This document shows positions 16,259 through 25,572 of a DNA stretch of 64,000 nucleotides, piece after piece. The DNA is from Hyphomicrobiales bacterium (GTDB taxonomy: Bacteria; Pseudomonadota; Alphaproteobacteria; Rhizobiales; Beijerinckiaceae). The notes beneath the pieces are model-generated. The model saw only the letters and a list, made by a program, of their open reading frames with translations. It did not search any database and was not told where the DNA came from. A program made the translations under genes and the position numbers. The stretch lies in contig UBZM01000025.1 of the NCBI GenBank assembly GCA_900470095.1, forward strand, positions 177,517-241,516, given 5' to 3'. Within the stretch, counting starts at the first letter, position 1. The number at the start of each line of letters is the position of its first letter.

Positions 16259-18471
16259 GCCGCCACTCCCGTATTCTGCCGCGGCAGGCCGCGTCCCGCG
16301 CGCAGCGCGTTGAGCGTGACCACCAGTGACGAGCCCGACATCGCGACGGCTGCGACGAGCGGCGTCGCGAAGCCCGCGACGGCAATCGGCACCGCGACGG
16401 CATTGTACAGCACCGCAAACCAGAGGTTTTCCAGCATGAGGTTGCGCGCCCTGCGGGCGATGCGCAGGCTGTCTGCGACCGGCATCAGGCTGTCGCCGAT
16501 GAAGACGATGTCGGCCGAAGCCTGCGCCAGGTCGGTCGCGCTGATCGGCGAGATCGAGACATGGGCCTTGGTAAGCGCCGGAGCGTCGTTGAGCCCGTCG
16601 CCGATCATCAGCACCTTGCGCCCCTTGGCGCTGAGTCGGTCGAGCGCCTTGAGCTTCTCGTCGGGACGCAGGCCGGCTTCCGCCTTCGTGATGCCGAGGG
16701 CCGAGGCGACCGGCGCGACAGCTTCGCTTCGGTCGCCGGAGAGAATGCGGATCTCGAGGCCGAGGCCGCGCAGCGCGGCGATACAGTCGCGCGCCTCCGG
16801 CCGGATCTTCTGATCGACCGCGAAGACGGCGCATTCATTGCCATGGCGCCAGGCGATCAGGGAGGCTGCGGGATGGCGCGCGGCGACGATGGCGGCTTCG
16901 GCCCCGGCCTCGCAATAGGTGACGCTGCCGAGACGGGTCTCGATCCCATCCACGATCGCGCTCAGGCCTGCGCCGTGATTCTCGCTGACATCGCTCGCAG
17001 GAGCAGGATGGCCGGCGGCACGGGCGATGGCGCGGGCGAGGGGGTGGCGGCTCGCGGCCGCCAGCCTGCCCGCCGCCTGCAAGGTTGTGGCATCGATCTC
17101 GGCGCCATTGACCAGATCGGGATCCGGCAGCGTGAGGGTTCCGGTCTTGTCGAAGACAGCGACATCGGCTTCGGCCAGGCGCTCCAGCGCGTCGCCCTGC
17201 TTCAGCATGACCTTGCGCCTGAACAGGGCAGAGGCGGCAACGACCTGCACAGCCGGAATCGCCAGCCCCAGCGCGCAGGGGCAGGTGATGATCAGGACGG
17301 TGATGGCGATGATCAGTGCTTCGGGCCAGGGCAGACCGAAGGCCATCCAGCCCAGCAGGGTCGCGAGCGCCGTGGCGTGGACGAGAGGGGCGTAGAGCCT
17401 AGCCGCCCGATCCGAAAGCTTGACATAGCGCGAGCGGCTTTCGACCGCGCGCGCCATCAGGGCATCGATCTCGTCGAGCAGGGTGCCACTGGCTGCGGCC
17501 TCGACCTTGACGGTCAGGGCCCCGGAGAGGTTCACGGTACCGGCATAGACCTGCGCGCCGGCCATGACGGCATGCGGCAGGGTTTCACCGGTGACGAGGC
17601 TCTGGTCGATCTCGGAGGAGCCGGTCTCGATGATGCCATCGACACTGACGCGCTCGCCCGGCTGGATCAGGACGCGGTCGCCGGGCACGATGGCCGCGAT
17701 CGGCGTCACCATCGCCTCGCCATTCGGCAGTAGCCGGGTCGCGGTTTCCGCCTTCAACGCAGCAAGATTGCCAGCGAGGTCGCGCGTGCGGCGGCGCATC
17801 AGCTGGTCGAGATAGCGCCCGATCAGCAGGAAGAAGATCAGCATCACCGCGCCGTCGAAATAGGCATGCTCGGCGTGGTTCCAGGTCACCACCACCGACA
17901 TGCCGAGCGCGAGCACGATGCCGAGCGTGATCGGCACGTCCATGTTGACGGCGCCGGCGCGCAGAGCCCGGAGCGCACTCTCGAAGAAGGGGCGGCCGGC
18001 ATAGGCGGCGGTCGGCAGGGCAATCAGCGCCGAGAGCCAGTGAAAGAAGTCGCGCGTGACCGGATTGATGTCGCTGCTATTGCCCGACCAGACCGAGACG
18101 GAGAGCAGCATGATGTTCATCGAGGCGAAGCCGGCGACGCCGAGATAGCGCAGCAGCCGCCTTTCCTCGCTTGTGTCGTCATCACGTCCGGAGGCGGGCA
18201 GGAAGGGGTAGGCCTTGAAGCCAAGCCGGGAGAGGCGCTCGATCACGGCCTCTGGGCGCAGTGCGCCCTCCGTCCATTCCACCGTGACGCGCTTCAGCGC
18301 GAGATTGACCCGGGCGCTGAGGATACCGGTCTCATGGGCAAGGCCGTTCTCGATCGCGTGCATGCAGCCGGCGCAGCGGATGTTCTCCACCGCGAGTTCC
18401 ATGCCCGCGACCCCGCTTTCGCGATGGCGGACGAAGACGGAGAGATCCTGCTGCGCGGCCACGCGATTCAC
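16255..18471 (-). CDS. ccoI: Cu-transporting P1B-type ATPase CcoI/FixI
   Basis: 738 residues from a GTG at 18471 that overlaps the stop of ccoH. The N-terminal heavy-metal domain has IRCAGC (C33, C36). Eight membrane helices are expected; the transport motif TCPCALGLAIP has C397 and C399, and the phosphorylation site DKTGTLT begins at D441. An N-terminal extension of about 20 residues before the metal-binding domain is usual for CcoI. It exports copper to the periplasmic side for CuB assembly in the cbb3 oxidase and is not mainly a detoxification pump. The operon position between ccoH and ccoS supports this. Confidence 0.95.
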   Translation of the reverse strand: MNRVAAQQDLSVFVRHRESGVAGMELAVENIRCAGCMHAIENGLAHETGILSARVNLALKRVTVEWTEGALRPEAVIERLSRLGFKAYPFLPASGRDDDTSEERRLLRYLGVAGFASMNIMLLSVSVWSGNSSDINPVTRDFFHWLSALIALPTAAYAGRPFFESALRALRAGAVNMDVPITLGIVLALGMSVVVTWNHAEHAYFDGAVMLIFFLLIGRYLDQLMRRRTRDLAGNLAALKAETATRLLPNGEAMVTPIAAIVPGDRVLIQPGERVSVDGIIETGSSEIDQSLVTGETLPHAVMAGAQVYAGTVNLSGALTVKVEAAASGTLLDEIDALMARAVESRSRYVKLSDRAARLYAPLVHATALATLLGWMAFGLPWPEALIIAITVLIITCPCALGLAIPAVQVVAASALFRRKVMLKQGDALERLAEADVAVFDKTGTLTLPDPDLVNGAEIDATTLQAAGRLAAASRHPLARAIARAAGHPAPASDVSENHGAGLSAIVDGIETRLGSVTYCEAGAEAAIVAARHPAASLIAWRHGNECAVFAVDQKIRPEARDCIAALRGLGLEIRILSGDRSEAVAPVASALGITKAEAGLRPDEKLKALDRLSAKGRKVLMIGDGLNDAPALTKAHVSISPISATDLAQASADIVFIGDSLMPVADSLRIARRARNLMLENLWFAVLYNAVAVPIAVAGFATPLVAAVAMSGSSLVVTLNALRAGRGLPRQNTGVAA

Positions 18472-18992
18472 TCCTTCAGCATGATGCGGCTGCGAGAGGA
18501 GAAGGTCGGGTCCCCATCGCGCTTCGCCTCGACCACCAGGGTCCAGGCGCCGGCATGCAGTTCCGGCACCGTCGCGCCATAGTGGCCCGGGGCTGTTTCG
18601 GTCAGCGTCATGCTGCGGTCCTGCTGCCGCGTCGCCGGGTGCTGGAGCTTCGCCTCGACTGCGAGCCCTGTCACGGCTGCGCCCGCCTTGTCCTTCAGCG
18701 AGAGCGAAACGACCGCGTCGGCGCCGGCACGCACGACCTCACTCTGGGCCAGCCAGCCGCGTGCGGCCTGGGCCTGCATGCGCGCGATCTCGCTGTTGAA
18801 GCGCTGGCTGGTCTCGTAGGCGCTCTTCACATCGGCGCCGGGCATCGTCCGGATGGCCGAGACCATCATCACGCCATTGACGCCCGCGACCACGATGAAG
18901 AAGCCGATCATGCCGAAGAGCACGGCGCGCCCGCTGAGCTCGAAAGGCCGGCGCCGAGCTGGCGCCGGTGGGGCTGGAAAGTCGATCGGCAT
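18468..18992 (-). CDS. ccoH: cbb3 oxidase assembly protein CcoH/FixH
   Basis: 174 residues with one membrane helix (FGMIGFFIVVAGVNGVMMVSAI, about residues 27-48) and a periplasmic FixH domain containing VSLSLKDKAGAAVTGL and GHYGATVPELHAGAW. I chose the ATG at 18992 because GGAGG (19000-19004) lies 7 bases upstream; an in-frame ATG at 19016 would add 8 residues and has a weaker site. The protein interacts with the oxidase subunits and CcoI during assembly. It follows ccoG by about 35 bases. Confidence 0.9.
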   Translation of the reverse strand: MPIDFPAPPAPARRRPFELSGRAVLFGMIGFFIVVAGVNGVMMVSAIRTMPGADVKSAYETSQRFNSEIARMQAQAARGWLAQSEVVRAGADAVVSLSLKDKAGAAVTGLAVEAKLQHPATRQQDRSMTLTETAPGHYGATVPELHAGAWTLVVEAKRDGDPTFSSRSRIMLKE

Positions 18993-19026
18993 GATGAAGC
19001 CTCCGCAACAGGTCATGATGCGTTCT

Positions 19027-20463
19027 CTAGGGAGCGATGAAATGATCCCCGGCGGTCACGACCTCGCCAGCGAACAGGTCGGAGGCGGTGAAGGTGATCG
19101 TCTGGGATTTGTCGAGAGGAATGCCGGCCGGCACCGTGACCAGCGCGCGGATCTCGCGCGAGGAATCGGGATCGACCGTGATGATCGGCCGAAGATCGGC
19201 TGTCGCCTGGGTCCCGATGGTCTCGACCCGGATGCCGGGCACGCCGGCGACGGTGAGTGCGAACGGGCGGGAGTCCGGGCGTTTGTTCAGCAGGCGGATG
19301 GTGTAGGCGTTCCGGATCGAGCCGTCGCTGAGCGTCACGAAGAGCGGGGTGCGCTCGTGCAGCACCGAGATTCCCGCCGTGCTGCGGGTCGCGAGCTGGT
19401 AGATCATGGCTCCGCCGACGAGCCCGATCAGCACGGTGTAGATCAGGGTGCGGGCGCGGATCAGGCGATAGACCGGCTTCTGGCCGGCGATCCGCCGCTT
19501 GACGTTGTCGTCGGTGTCATAGGCGATCAACCCGGCCGGGCGGTTGATCTTGAGCATGACCGTATCGCAGGCATCGATGCACAGGCCGCACTGGATGCAG
19601 TCCATCTGCGAGCCGTCGCGAATGTCGATTCCGGTCGGGCAGACTGCGACGCACTGGAAGCAGTCGATGCAGTCGCCTGCCGGCTCGTTGGCGGCGCGCC
19701 GGCGCGCGGCCTGCTTGACCGAGACGCGCGGATCGCCGCGATCGTAGCGATAGGTGACGTTGAGGGCGTCGTCGTCGGTCAGCGCCGCCTGGATGCGCGG
19801 CCAGGGGCACATGAAGGTGCAGACCTGCTCGCGCATGATCCCGGCGAGGGCGTAGGTGGTGAAGGTCAGGATGCCGATCCAGACATAGGCCGAGAGCGGT
19901 GCCGTGAAGGTCGCGAGTTCCCGCACCAGTGTCGGCGCATCCGCGAAATAGAGCACCCAGGCGCCGCCGGTCCACCAGGCGATGACGAGCCAGATCAGGT
20001 GCTTGCCGGTCTTCCTGGCAAGTTTGTCGGCGGTCCAGGGACCCTCGTCGCGTTTCATCCGTTCGCGCCGGTCACCCTCGAAGGCGCGTTCGACGGCGAG
20101 GAAGAGGTCTGTCCAGACCGTTTGCGGGCAGAGATAGCCGCACCAGACCCGGCCGGCGACCGCATTCATCAGGAACAGGAAGAAGGCGGCCAGGATCAGC
20201 AGGCCGGTGAAGTAGTAGACCTCCTGCGGCCAGATCTCGATGAAGAAGAAATAGAAGCGGTTATTGGCGATGTCCGCGAGCACGGCCTGGTTCGGCAGGT
20301 TGGGGCCGCGGTCCCAACGCAGGAAGGGCAGGAGGTAGTAGATGCCGAGGCAGAGGACGAGGATAAACCACTTGGCGCGCCGGAACGGGCCTGACACGCT
20401 CTGTGGGTAGACCTTCTTCGACGGCGCGAAGAGCGGAGCGTCTTCGCTTTCCGTGAGTGCCAT
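19027..20463 (-). CDS. ccoG: Cytochrome c oxidase accessory protein CcoG/FixG (4Fe-4S, membrane)
   Basis: 478 residues with several membrane helices in the first half and a WCGYLCPQTVW segment that places conserved cysteines after a helix. Two 4Fe-4S motifs follow: CIDCFQCVAVCP and CIQCGLCIDACD. The C-terminal part is an immunoglobulin-like FixG domain. CcoG has been shown in other proteobacteria to act as a cupric reductase that prepares copper for cbb3 assembly. The ATG at 20463 comes two bases after the stop codon region of ccoP (TGACATG), consistent with one transcript. Confidence 0.95.
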   Translation of the reverse strand: MALTESEDAPLFAPSKKVYPQSVSGPFRRAKWFILVLCLGIYYLLPFLRWDRGPNLPNQAVLADIANNRFYFFFIEIWPQEVYYFTGLLILAAFFLFLMNAVAGRVWCGYLCPQTVWTDLFLAVERAFEGDRRERMKRDEGPWTADKLARKTGKHLIWLVIAWWTGGAWVLYFADAPTLVRELATFTAPLSAYVWIGILTFTTYALAGIMREQVCTFMCPWPRIQAALTDDDALNVTYRYDRGDPRVSVKQAARRRAANEPAGDCIDCFQCVAVCPTGIDIRDGSQMDCIQCGLCIDACDTVMLKINRPAGLIAYDTDDNVKRRIAGQKPVYRLIRARTLIYTVLIGLVGGAMIYQLATRSTAGISVLHERTPLFVTLSDGSIRNAYTIRLLNKRPDSRPFALTVAGVPGIRVETIGTQATADLRPIITVDPDSSREIRALVTVPAGIPLDKSQTITFTASDLFAGEVVTAGDHFIAP

Positions 20464-20464
20464 G

Positions 20465-21352
20465 TCATTGGCCTCCGCCGAGCGAGTGGACGTAGACGGT
20501 CAGCGCCTTGATCGTGGTCGGGTCGAGACGCTGGCCCCAAGCGGGCATGACGCCGTTGCGGCTGTTGGTGATGGTCTCTGTCACGGACGCGAGATCCATG
20601 CCGTAGAGCGAGATGGCGTCGGTCAGGTTCGGAGCGCCGAGCTCCTGATTGCCCTTGCCGGCAGGCCCATGGCAGGCGGCGCAATTCTCGGCGAAGAGCT
20701 TGCGGCCGAGCGCGAGGTCAGCCTTGGGTTGCGTCGACAGTCCGGCCAGTTCGCGCACATGGTTGGCGACGGCGCTGATCTCGTCCTTCTTCAGCATGCC
20801 GTCGCGCCCGAAGGCCGGCATCTGGCTGACGCGGGTGTCGTTGTTGCCGGCGACGCGGATGCCGTGCTGCAGCGTGGTCTGGATCGCGGCAAGCGAGCCG
20901 CCCCAGAGCCACTCGTCGTCGTTCAGGTTGGGGTAGCCCTTGCCACCGCTGCCGCCGACACCGTGGCAGGCAGCGCAATTGTCGCCAAAGGCGGCCTTGC
21001 CCTGTGCCATTGCGACGCGAAACAGCGCGGGGTCGGCCTTGATCTGCTCGAGCGAGGCATCGGCGAGGCCGCTGGCCAGCGCGGCCCGGTCCTTGCGCAT
21101 GATTGCGAGATCGTCCTCGATCTCCTGTCGCGAAGCATAGCCGATGACGCCCTTGGTGGCGTCGGTCAGCAGAGGCCAGGCCGGATAGATGACCCAATAG
21201 CCGAGCGACCAGATGATCGTGGCGTAGAAGATGCCGAGCCACCAGCGCGGGAGCGGCGTGTTGAGCTCGCGGATGCCGTCCCATTCATGGCCGGTGGTCG
21301 ATTGGCCGGTGGCGGCGTCGAATTCCGAGGCAGGGTCGTGATGCTTGTTCAT
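20465..21352 (-). CDS. ccoP: cbb3 cytochrome oxidase subunit III, dihaem cytochrome c (CcoP/FixP)
   Basis: 295 residues: an N-terminal membrane anchor (about residues 36-60) and two cytochrome c domains with haem-binding CAACH at residues 126-130 and 224-228. WWLGIFYATIIWSLGYWVIYPAWP is the typical CcoP anchor. The domain passes electrons from soluble cytochrome c or the bc1 complex to CcoO. It starts a few bases after ccoQ. Confidence 0.95.
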   Translation of the reverse strand: MNKHHDPASEFDAATGQSTTGHEWDGIRELNTPLPRWWLGIFYATIIWSLGYWVIYPAWPLLTDATKGVIGYASRQEIEDDLAIMRKDRAALASGLADASLEQIKADPALFRVAMAQGKAAFGDNCAACHGVGGSGGKGYPNLNDDEWLWGGSLAAIQTTLQHGIRVAGNNDTRVSQMPAFGRDGMLKKDEISAVANHVRELAGLSTQPKADLALGRKLFAENCAACHGPAGKGNQELGAPNLTDAISLYGMDLASVTETITNSRNGVMPAWGQRLDPTTIKALTVYVHSLGGGQ

Positions 21353-21355
21353 GGC

Positions 21356-21511
21356 TCAGTCCTCCCGCAGGGGAGTGTGGGCGGCCTCGTCGAAGCGCGC
21401 GCGGTTGCTCGGCCAGAGCGCGTAGAGGCAAACGGCCAGGAAGGTGCCGACGAAGTAGAGCAGGCCGGCGGATTGGGCGAAGCCCGCGAGCCAATGGTAG
21501 GTCGAATCCAT
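21356..21511 (-). CDS. ccoQ: cbb3 oxidase subunit CcoQ/FixQ
   Basis: 51 residues with a single membrane helix (SAGLLYFVGTFLAVCLYALWP, about residues 14-34) and a short charged tail, RARFDEAAHTPLRED. This small anchor protein stabilises the cbb3 complex. It lies between ccoO and ccoP as in other alphaproteobacteria, 11 bases downstream of the ccoO stop. Confidence 0.92.
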   Translation of the reverse strand: MDSTYHWLAGFAQSAGLLYFVGTFLAVCLYALWPSNRARFDEAAHTPLRED

Positions 21512-21522
21512 GGTGCCCTCGC

Positions 21523-22287
21523 TCAACGGATGTTGGCCTTGGTGTCGTAGAGCTTGAAGTCGACGAGCGTGCCGAGGACCTGCAGGTAGGCGATCAGCGC
21601 GTCGGCTTCGGTGATCCGCTTGGGATCGCCGTCGAAATCGCGGATCTGGACCTTCGGGTAGCGCGCTTCGAGTTCGGCCGCCCTCGGGTGGTCGGGCGTA
21701 GCCTGGGCTTCGAGGTCGCTCGCGGCCTGCGCGATCATCGCGTCGGTATAGGGCACGCCGCCGCCGCGGTTGGCACGCAGGTGATCGGCAATGTCCCCGA
21801 AATGAAGCTCGGTCTTCGCCAGGAAGGGGTAGCCCGGCATGATCGACTGCGGCACCAGCGCGCGCGGCTGGTTGAGATGGCCGAGCTGCCATTCGTCGGA
21901 ATACTTGCCACCGACGCGGGAGAGGTCGGGACCGGTCCGCTTCGAGCCCCACTGGAAGGGCTTGTCGTACATGCTCTCGGCCGCCAGCGAATAGGGTCCA
22001 TAGCGCTCGATTTCGTCGCGCAGCGGCCGGATCATCTGGCTATGGCAGTTGTAGCAGCCCTCGCGGACATAGATCGCACGGCCGGCGAGCTCCAGCGGCG
22101 TATAGGGCCGCATGCCTTCGACCTTCTCGATCGTGTTGCGCAGGTAGAAGAGCGGCGCGATCTCGACGAGACCGCCGACCGAGATCACCAGCAGCACACC
22201 GATGACCAGGATGATCGAGTTGGTCTCGAAGATCTTGTGCTTGAGCCAGAGCGACTTGCGCGGAGCCGGGTTTTCAATGCTCGACAT
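21523..22287 (-). CDS. ccoO: cbb3 cytochrome oxidase subunit II, monohaem cytochrome c (CcoO/FixO)
   Basis: 254 residues with an N-terminal membrane helix (about residues 24-48) and one haem motif, CYNCH, at residues 78-82, followed by SQMIRP as in all FixO proteins. The segment [31 protein letters not shown] is characteristic of the subunit. It relays electrons from CcoP to the catalytic subunit. It follows ccoN by 11 bases. Confidence 0.96.
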   Translation of the reverse strand: MSSIENPAPRKSLWLKHKIFETNSIILVIGVLLVISVGGLVEIAPLFYLRNTIEKVEGMRPYTPLELAGRAIYVREGCYNCHSQMIRPLRDEIERYGPYSLAAESMYDKPFQWGSKRTGPDLSRVGGKYSDEWQLGHLNQPRALVPQSIMPGYPFLAKTELHFGDIADHLRANRGGGVPYTDAMIAQAASDLEAQATPDHPRAAELEARYPKVQIRDFDGDPKRITEADALIAYLQVLGTLVDFKLYDTKANIR

Positions 22288-22298
22288 CTGAGCGTTCC

Positions 22299-23966
22299 TT
22301 ACTGCGCGGGGACGAGCTGCGGCTGCAGCGCATGGTCATCGCTCGGGGCGTCGACTGTGCCGTGCCTGACCGTCATCCAGAGATTGAAGGCCATGATCAG
22401 CGCCCCGGTCAGGAAGAGCCCGCCACCGAGCGCCCTGATGACGTAGTAGGGCTTCATCGCAGCCACGGTTTCGATGAAGGAGTATTCGAGGAAGCCGAGC
22501 GAGGTGTAGGCGCGCCACATCAGGCCCTGCATGATCCCCGAGACCCACATCGCCGAGATGTAGAAGACGATCCCGAGCGTCGAGATCCAGAAGTGCCAGT
22601 TGACGAGCTTCAGCGAATACAGCTCGCGGCGGTTCCACAGCCACGGCACGAGGCAGTAGATCGCGCCGAAGGAAATATAGGCGACCCAGCCAAGCGCGCC
22701 GGAATGGACATGGCCGATCGTCCAGTCGGTGTAGTGCGAGAGCGAGTTGACCGCCTTGATCGACATCAGCGGACCTTCGAAGGTCGACATGCCGTAGAAG
22801 GCGAGCGAGACCACCATCATGCGCAGCACGGGGTCGGTGCGCAGCTTGTCCCAGGCGCCGGACAGCGTCATCAGCCCGTTGATCATGCCGCCCCAGGAGG
22901 GCATCCAAAGCATGATCGAGAAGGTCATGCCGAGGGTCTGCGCCCAGTCGGGCAGGGCGGTATAGTGCAGATGGTGCGGGCCGGCCCAGATGTAGAGGAA
23001 GATCAGCGCCCAGAAATGGATGATCGAGAGACGGTAGCTGTAGACCGGCCGACCGGCGCGTTTCGGCACGAAATAGTACATGATCGCGAGGAAGCCGGCG
23101 GTGAGGAAGAAGCCGACCGCGTTATGGCCGTACCACCACTGGAACATCGCATCCTGGACGCCGGACCAGATGACATAGGATTTCGGTGAGAGGATCGAGA
23201 CCGGCAGCGCCAGATTATTGCCGATATGCAGAACGGCGATCGTCAGGATGAAGCCGAGATAGAACCAGTTCGCCACATAGATGTGCGGCTCCTTGCGCTT
23301 GGCCAAGGTTGCGAGGAACACCAGCAGGTAGACCACCCAGACGATGGTCAGCCACAGATCGGCGTACCATTCGGGCTCGGCGTATTCCTTGCCCTGCGTG
23401 ATGCCGAGCAGATAGCCGGTGCCGGCGAGCACGATGAAGAAGTTGTAGCCGAGGATGACGAACCATGGCGCGATGTCGCCGGCCAGGCGCGCCCGCGAGG
23501 TGCGCTGCACGACGTAGAAGGATGTGCCGATCAGCACGTTGCCGCCGAAGGCGAAGATCACCGCCGAGGTATGAAGCGGGCGCATCCGTCCGAAATTCGT
23601 CCAGGGCAGGTCGAAGTTCAGGTCGGGGAAGGCGAGCTGAAGCGCAATGATCAGGCCGACGGTGAACCCGGCAATGCCCCAGACCATTGCGGCCACGGTC
23701 GCGAACTTGACCGGGTCCATATTGTAGTTCGGCTTGCCGTCGATCTCCTGCGGCGCAGGGCTCGGCGCCGGACTGAAGCAGCGATTGCCGATCAGGAACA
23801 CCGCGACGAGCGAGGCGACCGCCGCGAGGCTGACATGGAAGGCATAGGCGGGATCGGGTGTCAGGGCGGCGATGATGATCAGCGGCAGCACGCAGCCGGC
23901 CGCCAATACGAGGCCCCCCATTTCTCCCGTCGTCGCGCGCCTGATCGGATACCCTGTCGCCGCCAT
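22299..23966 (-). CDS. ccoN: cbb3 cytochrome oxidase catalytic subunit I (CcoN/FixN)
   Basis: 555 residues from the ATG at 23966, chosen because GAGGG lies 6 bases upstream; in-frame starts at 23993 (ATG) and 24005 (TTG) would add 9-13 residues. Twelve or more helices contain the metal ligands: [11 protein letters not shown] for low-spin haem, [11 protein letters not shown] and the [11 protein letters not shown] pair for CuB, and HVHSGALGW for the haems. This is a high-affinity oxygen reductase for microaerobic respiration. A perfect FNR box lies 73 bases upstream of the start. Confidence 0.96.
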   Translation of the reverse strand: MAATGYPIRRATTGEMGGLVLAAGCVLPLIIIAALTPDPAYAFHVSLAAVASLVAVFLIGNRCFSPAPSPAPQEIDGKPNYNMDPVKFATVAAMVWGIAGFTVGLIIALQLAFPDLNFDLPWTNFGRMRPLHTSAVIFAFGGNVLIGTSFYVVQRTSRARLAGDIAPWFVILGYNFFIVLAGTGYLLGITQGKEYAEPEWYADLWLTIVWVVYLLVFLATLAKRKEPHIYVANWFYLGFILTIAVLHIGNNLALPVSILSPKSYVIWSGVQDAMFQWWYGHNAVGFFLTAGFLAIMYYFVPKRAGRPVYSYRLSIIHFWALIFLYIWAGPHHLHYTALPDWAQTLGMTFSIMLWMPSWGGMINGLMTLSGAWDKLRTDPVLRMMVVSLAFYGMSTFEGPLMSIKAVNSLSHYTDWTIGHVHSGALGWVAYISFGAIYCLVPWLWNRRELYSLKLVNWHFWISTLGIVFYISAMWVSGIMQGLMWRAYTSLGFLEYSFIETVAAMKPYYVIRALGGGLFLTGALIMAFNLWMTVRHGTVDAPSDDHALQPQLVPAQ

Positions 23967-24039
23967 GGCCAGCCCTCGTTTGCTGCAGCGCATCAATGCT
24001 GCCAATCGAGAGCGTTAGCGAAGCGGAGCGAGGCGAGCC

Positions 24040-24053
24040 TTGATGCAGATCAA
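24040..24053 (-). promoter_or_regulatory. FNR/FixK box upstream of ccoN
   Basis: TTGATGCAGATCAA is a perfect match to the FNR/FixK consensus TTGAT-N4-ATCAA. It is 73 bases upstream of the ccoN start. In this position it should act as an activator site that turns on the cco operon when oxygen is low. Confidence 0.9.
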
Positions 24054-24095
24054 CGCGACCTGAGGAAGGCCCCGTTGTTGCGCTGCGGAATCAGC

Positions 24096-24121
24096 AAGGG
24101 CGCCGGTTGGACGGCGCCCTT
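24096..24121 (-). terminator. Hairpin downstream of fnrL
   Basis: A perfect 10-bp stem (24096-24105 with 24112-24121, loop of 6) lies 20 bases after the fnrL stop on the minus strand. It is followed by only a weak T-rich stretch. It probably ends most fnrL transcripts before the cco promoter. Confidence 0.6.
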
Positions 24122-24140
24122 CAAGCTGCGGGAACTGCGA

Positions 24141-24863
24141 TCAGGCGGCTGCGACCACTTCCATATGGTCGGTGTTGAGCAGGCGCACACCGTCAGGCAC
24201 GATCAGGATCGTCTTGTCCTTGGCGAGCTTGGTGAAGGTGCGGCTCACCGTTTCGATCGTCAGGCCGAGGAAATCCGCGATGTCCTGGCGGCTCATCGGC
24301 AGCGGCACCGTTACCGACGGCTTGCCGAGCTTGGCCCAGCGGTCGCGCATGGTCAGCAGGAAGCAGATGACCCGCTCTTCTGCGCTGCGGCGGCCGAGCA
24401 GCATCATCTGCTCCTGGGCCAGCGTGAGTTCATGGGTGGCGAATTCATGCAGGCGACGCAGCAGATGCGGCTTGGCATTGACCAGCGAGGCATAGGCCGA
24501 ACGCGAGAAGGCGCAGGCCGACACCGAGTCGACCGCATCGGCGGAGAAGCCGAAGGCATCGCGCATCGCCAAACCGAGAAAATCACCCGGCAGGGCAAAG
24601 CCGATGATCTGCCGGCGCCCATCCGGCAGCAGCTTGTAGAGCCGCACCATGCCTTCGATGATGTTGTAGACGGAATGCGCGGGATGGTCCTGAACGAAGA
24701 CCGTTTCCTTGGCATCGAACGAGGTGTGATGGGAGAGAGCGTTTAGTTCCGCGAGTTCCTCGACGGACAGCGACGCGCACACGCTCGCGAGGCGGACCTT
24801 GCAGGCAAGGCATCCGCTTTCCCGTCTTGAATCGTTGCCGCAAGCGGCCTGCTGGCAGTCCAC
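24141..24863 (-). CDS. fnrL: Crp/Fnr-family oxygen-responsive regulator (FnrL-like)
   Basis: 240 residues from a GTG at 24863, chosen for GGAGG 9 bases upstream; a TTG at 24917 would add 18 residues. The N-terminus has CLAC...C (spacing C-x2-C-x7-C), as in FnrL proteins, plus a further cysteine in the middle (SACAFSR), so the four ligands for an oxygen-sensitive 4Fe-4S cluster are present. The C-terminal helix-turn-helix has SRQDIADFLGLTIETVSRTFTKL, where the E..SR residues recognise TTGAT half-sites. Boxes of this type occur before ccoN and before fnrL itself, which suggests autoregulation. Confidence 0.92.
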   Translation of the reverse strand: MDCQQAACGNDSRRESGCLACKVRLASVCASLSVEELAELNALSHHTSFDAKETVFVQDHPAHSVYNIIEGMVRLYKLLPDGRRQIIGFALPGDFLGLAMRDAFGFSADAVDSVSACAFSRSAYASLVNAKPHLLRRLHEFATHELTLAQEQMMLLGRRSAEERVICFLLTMRDRWAKLGKPSVTVPLPMSRQDIADFLGLTIETVSRTFTKLAKDKTILIVPDGVRLLNTDHMEVVAAA

Positions 24864-24945
24864 GCGTTCGTACCTCCGTGAACAAGGGGGCTTCACACCT
24901 TGTTCCCAGTCATTCAAACCCTAGCCGGGACGGCGAGGGCGCTCC

Positions 24946-24959
24946 TTGATCTGCATCAA
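24946..24959. promoter_or_regulatory. FNR box shared by fnrL and the divergent gene
   Basis: TTGATCTGCATCAA is a perfect TTGAT-N4-ATCAA palindrome. It lies 82 bases from the fnrL start and 61 bases from the start of the divergent gene at 25021. It could activate the divergent gene, autoregulate fnrL, or both. Confidence 0.88.
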
Positions 24960-25020
24960 TGCAGAAGATCGGGTGTTCAACTCTGCTGACATATCTCCGC
25001 TCAGCAGTTCGGCAATCGTA

Positions 25021-25467
25021 ATGGAAGATATTTTCGAGGCGGTACGCGTCACATCGCAGCAGGCACAGGCAGCCTATGCATTGATGGCGATGGCGAACCC
25101 GGGCCTCAGTATCAGTGACTGGGCGGCTTACCTGCGCCGCTACGAGAAGGAGACAGGCCAGGAGCGCGGCCTGATTGCGCTGTATGACCGGCGTCGCTGC
25201 ATCCACGGGATCTTCGCCTATGACGTCGCCCAGCCGCTTTCGCGGGAGGCGACGCTCAATGTCTCCGAACTGGCCTCGGTGCGCCTGCCCGGGACCGTCC
25301 TGATCGACGCCTTGATGCGCTTCGCCAATACTCTCGCCGGTGATCTCAATCTTCCTGCCATCGCGCTCGAACTCGAGCCCTCGGCCGTCTGGGCGCAGGA
25401 CCAGGTGGCCATGGAGCAGCGGGGCTTTGCGCTCGAACGGGTCAGGATGCGGGGACGGACCTGGTAA
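25021..25467 (+). CDS. Unknown protein divergent from fnrL, possibly GNAT-like
   Basis: 148 residues from the ATG at 25021. I do not recognise a family with certainty. The order of a predicted helix, a strand (RGLIALYDRRRCIHGIFAYDV), a second strand (LNVSELASVRL), a long helix and a final strand before the AMEQRGFALER segment resembles the GNAT acetyltransferase fold, but a clear acetyl-CoA loop is not seen. It is soluble. The perfect FNR box 61 bases upstream marks it as a likely low-oxygen gene. Confidence 0.72.
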   Translation: MEDIFEAVRVTSQQAQAAYALMAMANPGLSISDWAAYLRRYEKETGQERGLIALYDRRRCIHGIFAYDVAQPLSREATLNVSELASVRLPGTVLIDALMRFANTLAGDLNLPAIALELEPSAVWAQDQVAMEQRGFALERVRMRGRTW

Positions 25468-25572
25468 CAGCTCACGAAATCGTCGCAGTGATACGGGGGG
25501 AATCTGGGTAGGGTTGCTCAGTGCCGCGGGAATCCGTTCCCGGGCGCCTGTTTCAAGCCCTTGGAGCTCCGG

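Noticed and set aside
23226..24746. 506-residue plus-strand open frame across ccoN and fnrL
   Set aside because: It is antisense to two identified genes and crosses the cco promoter and FNR box.
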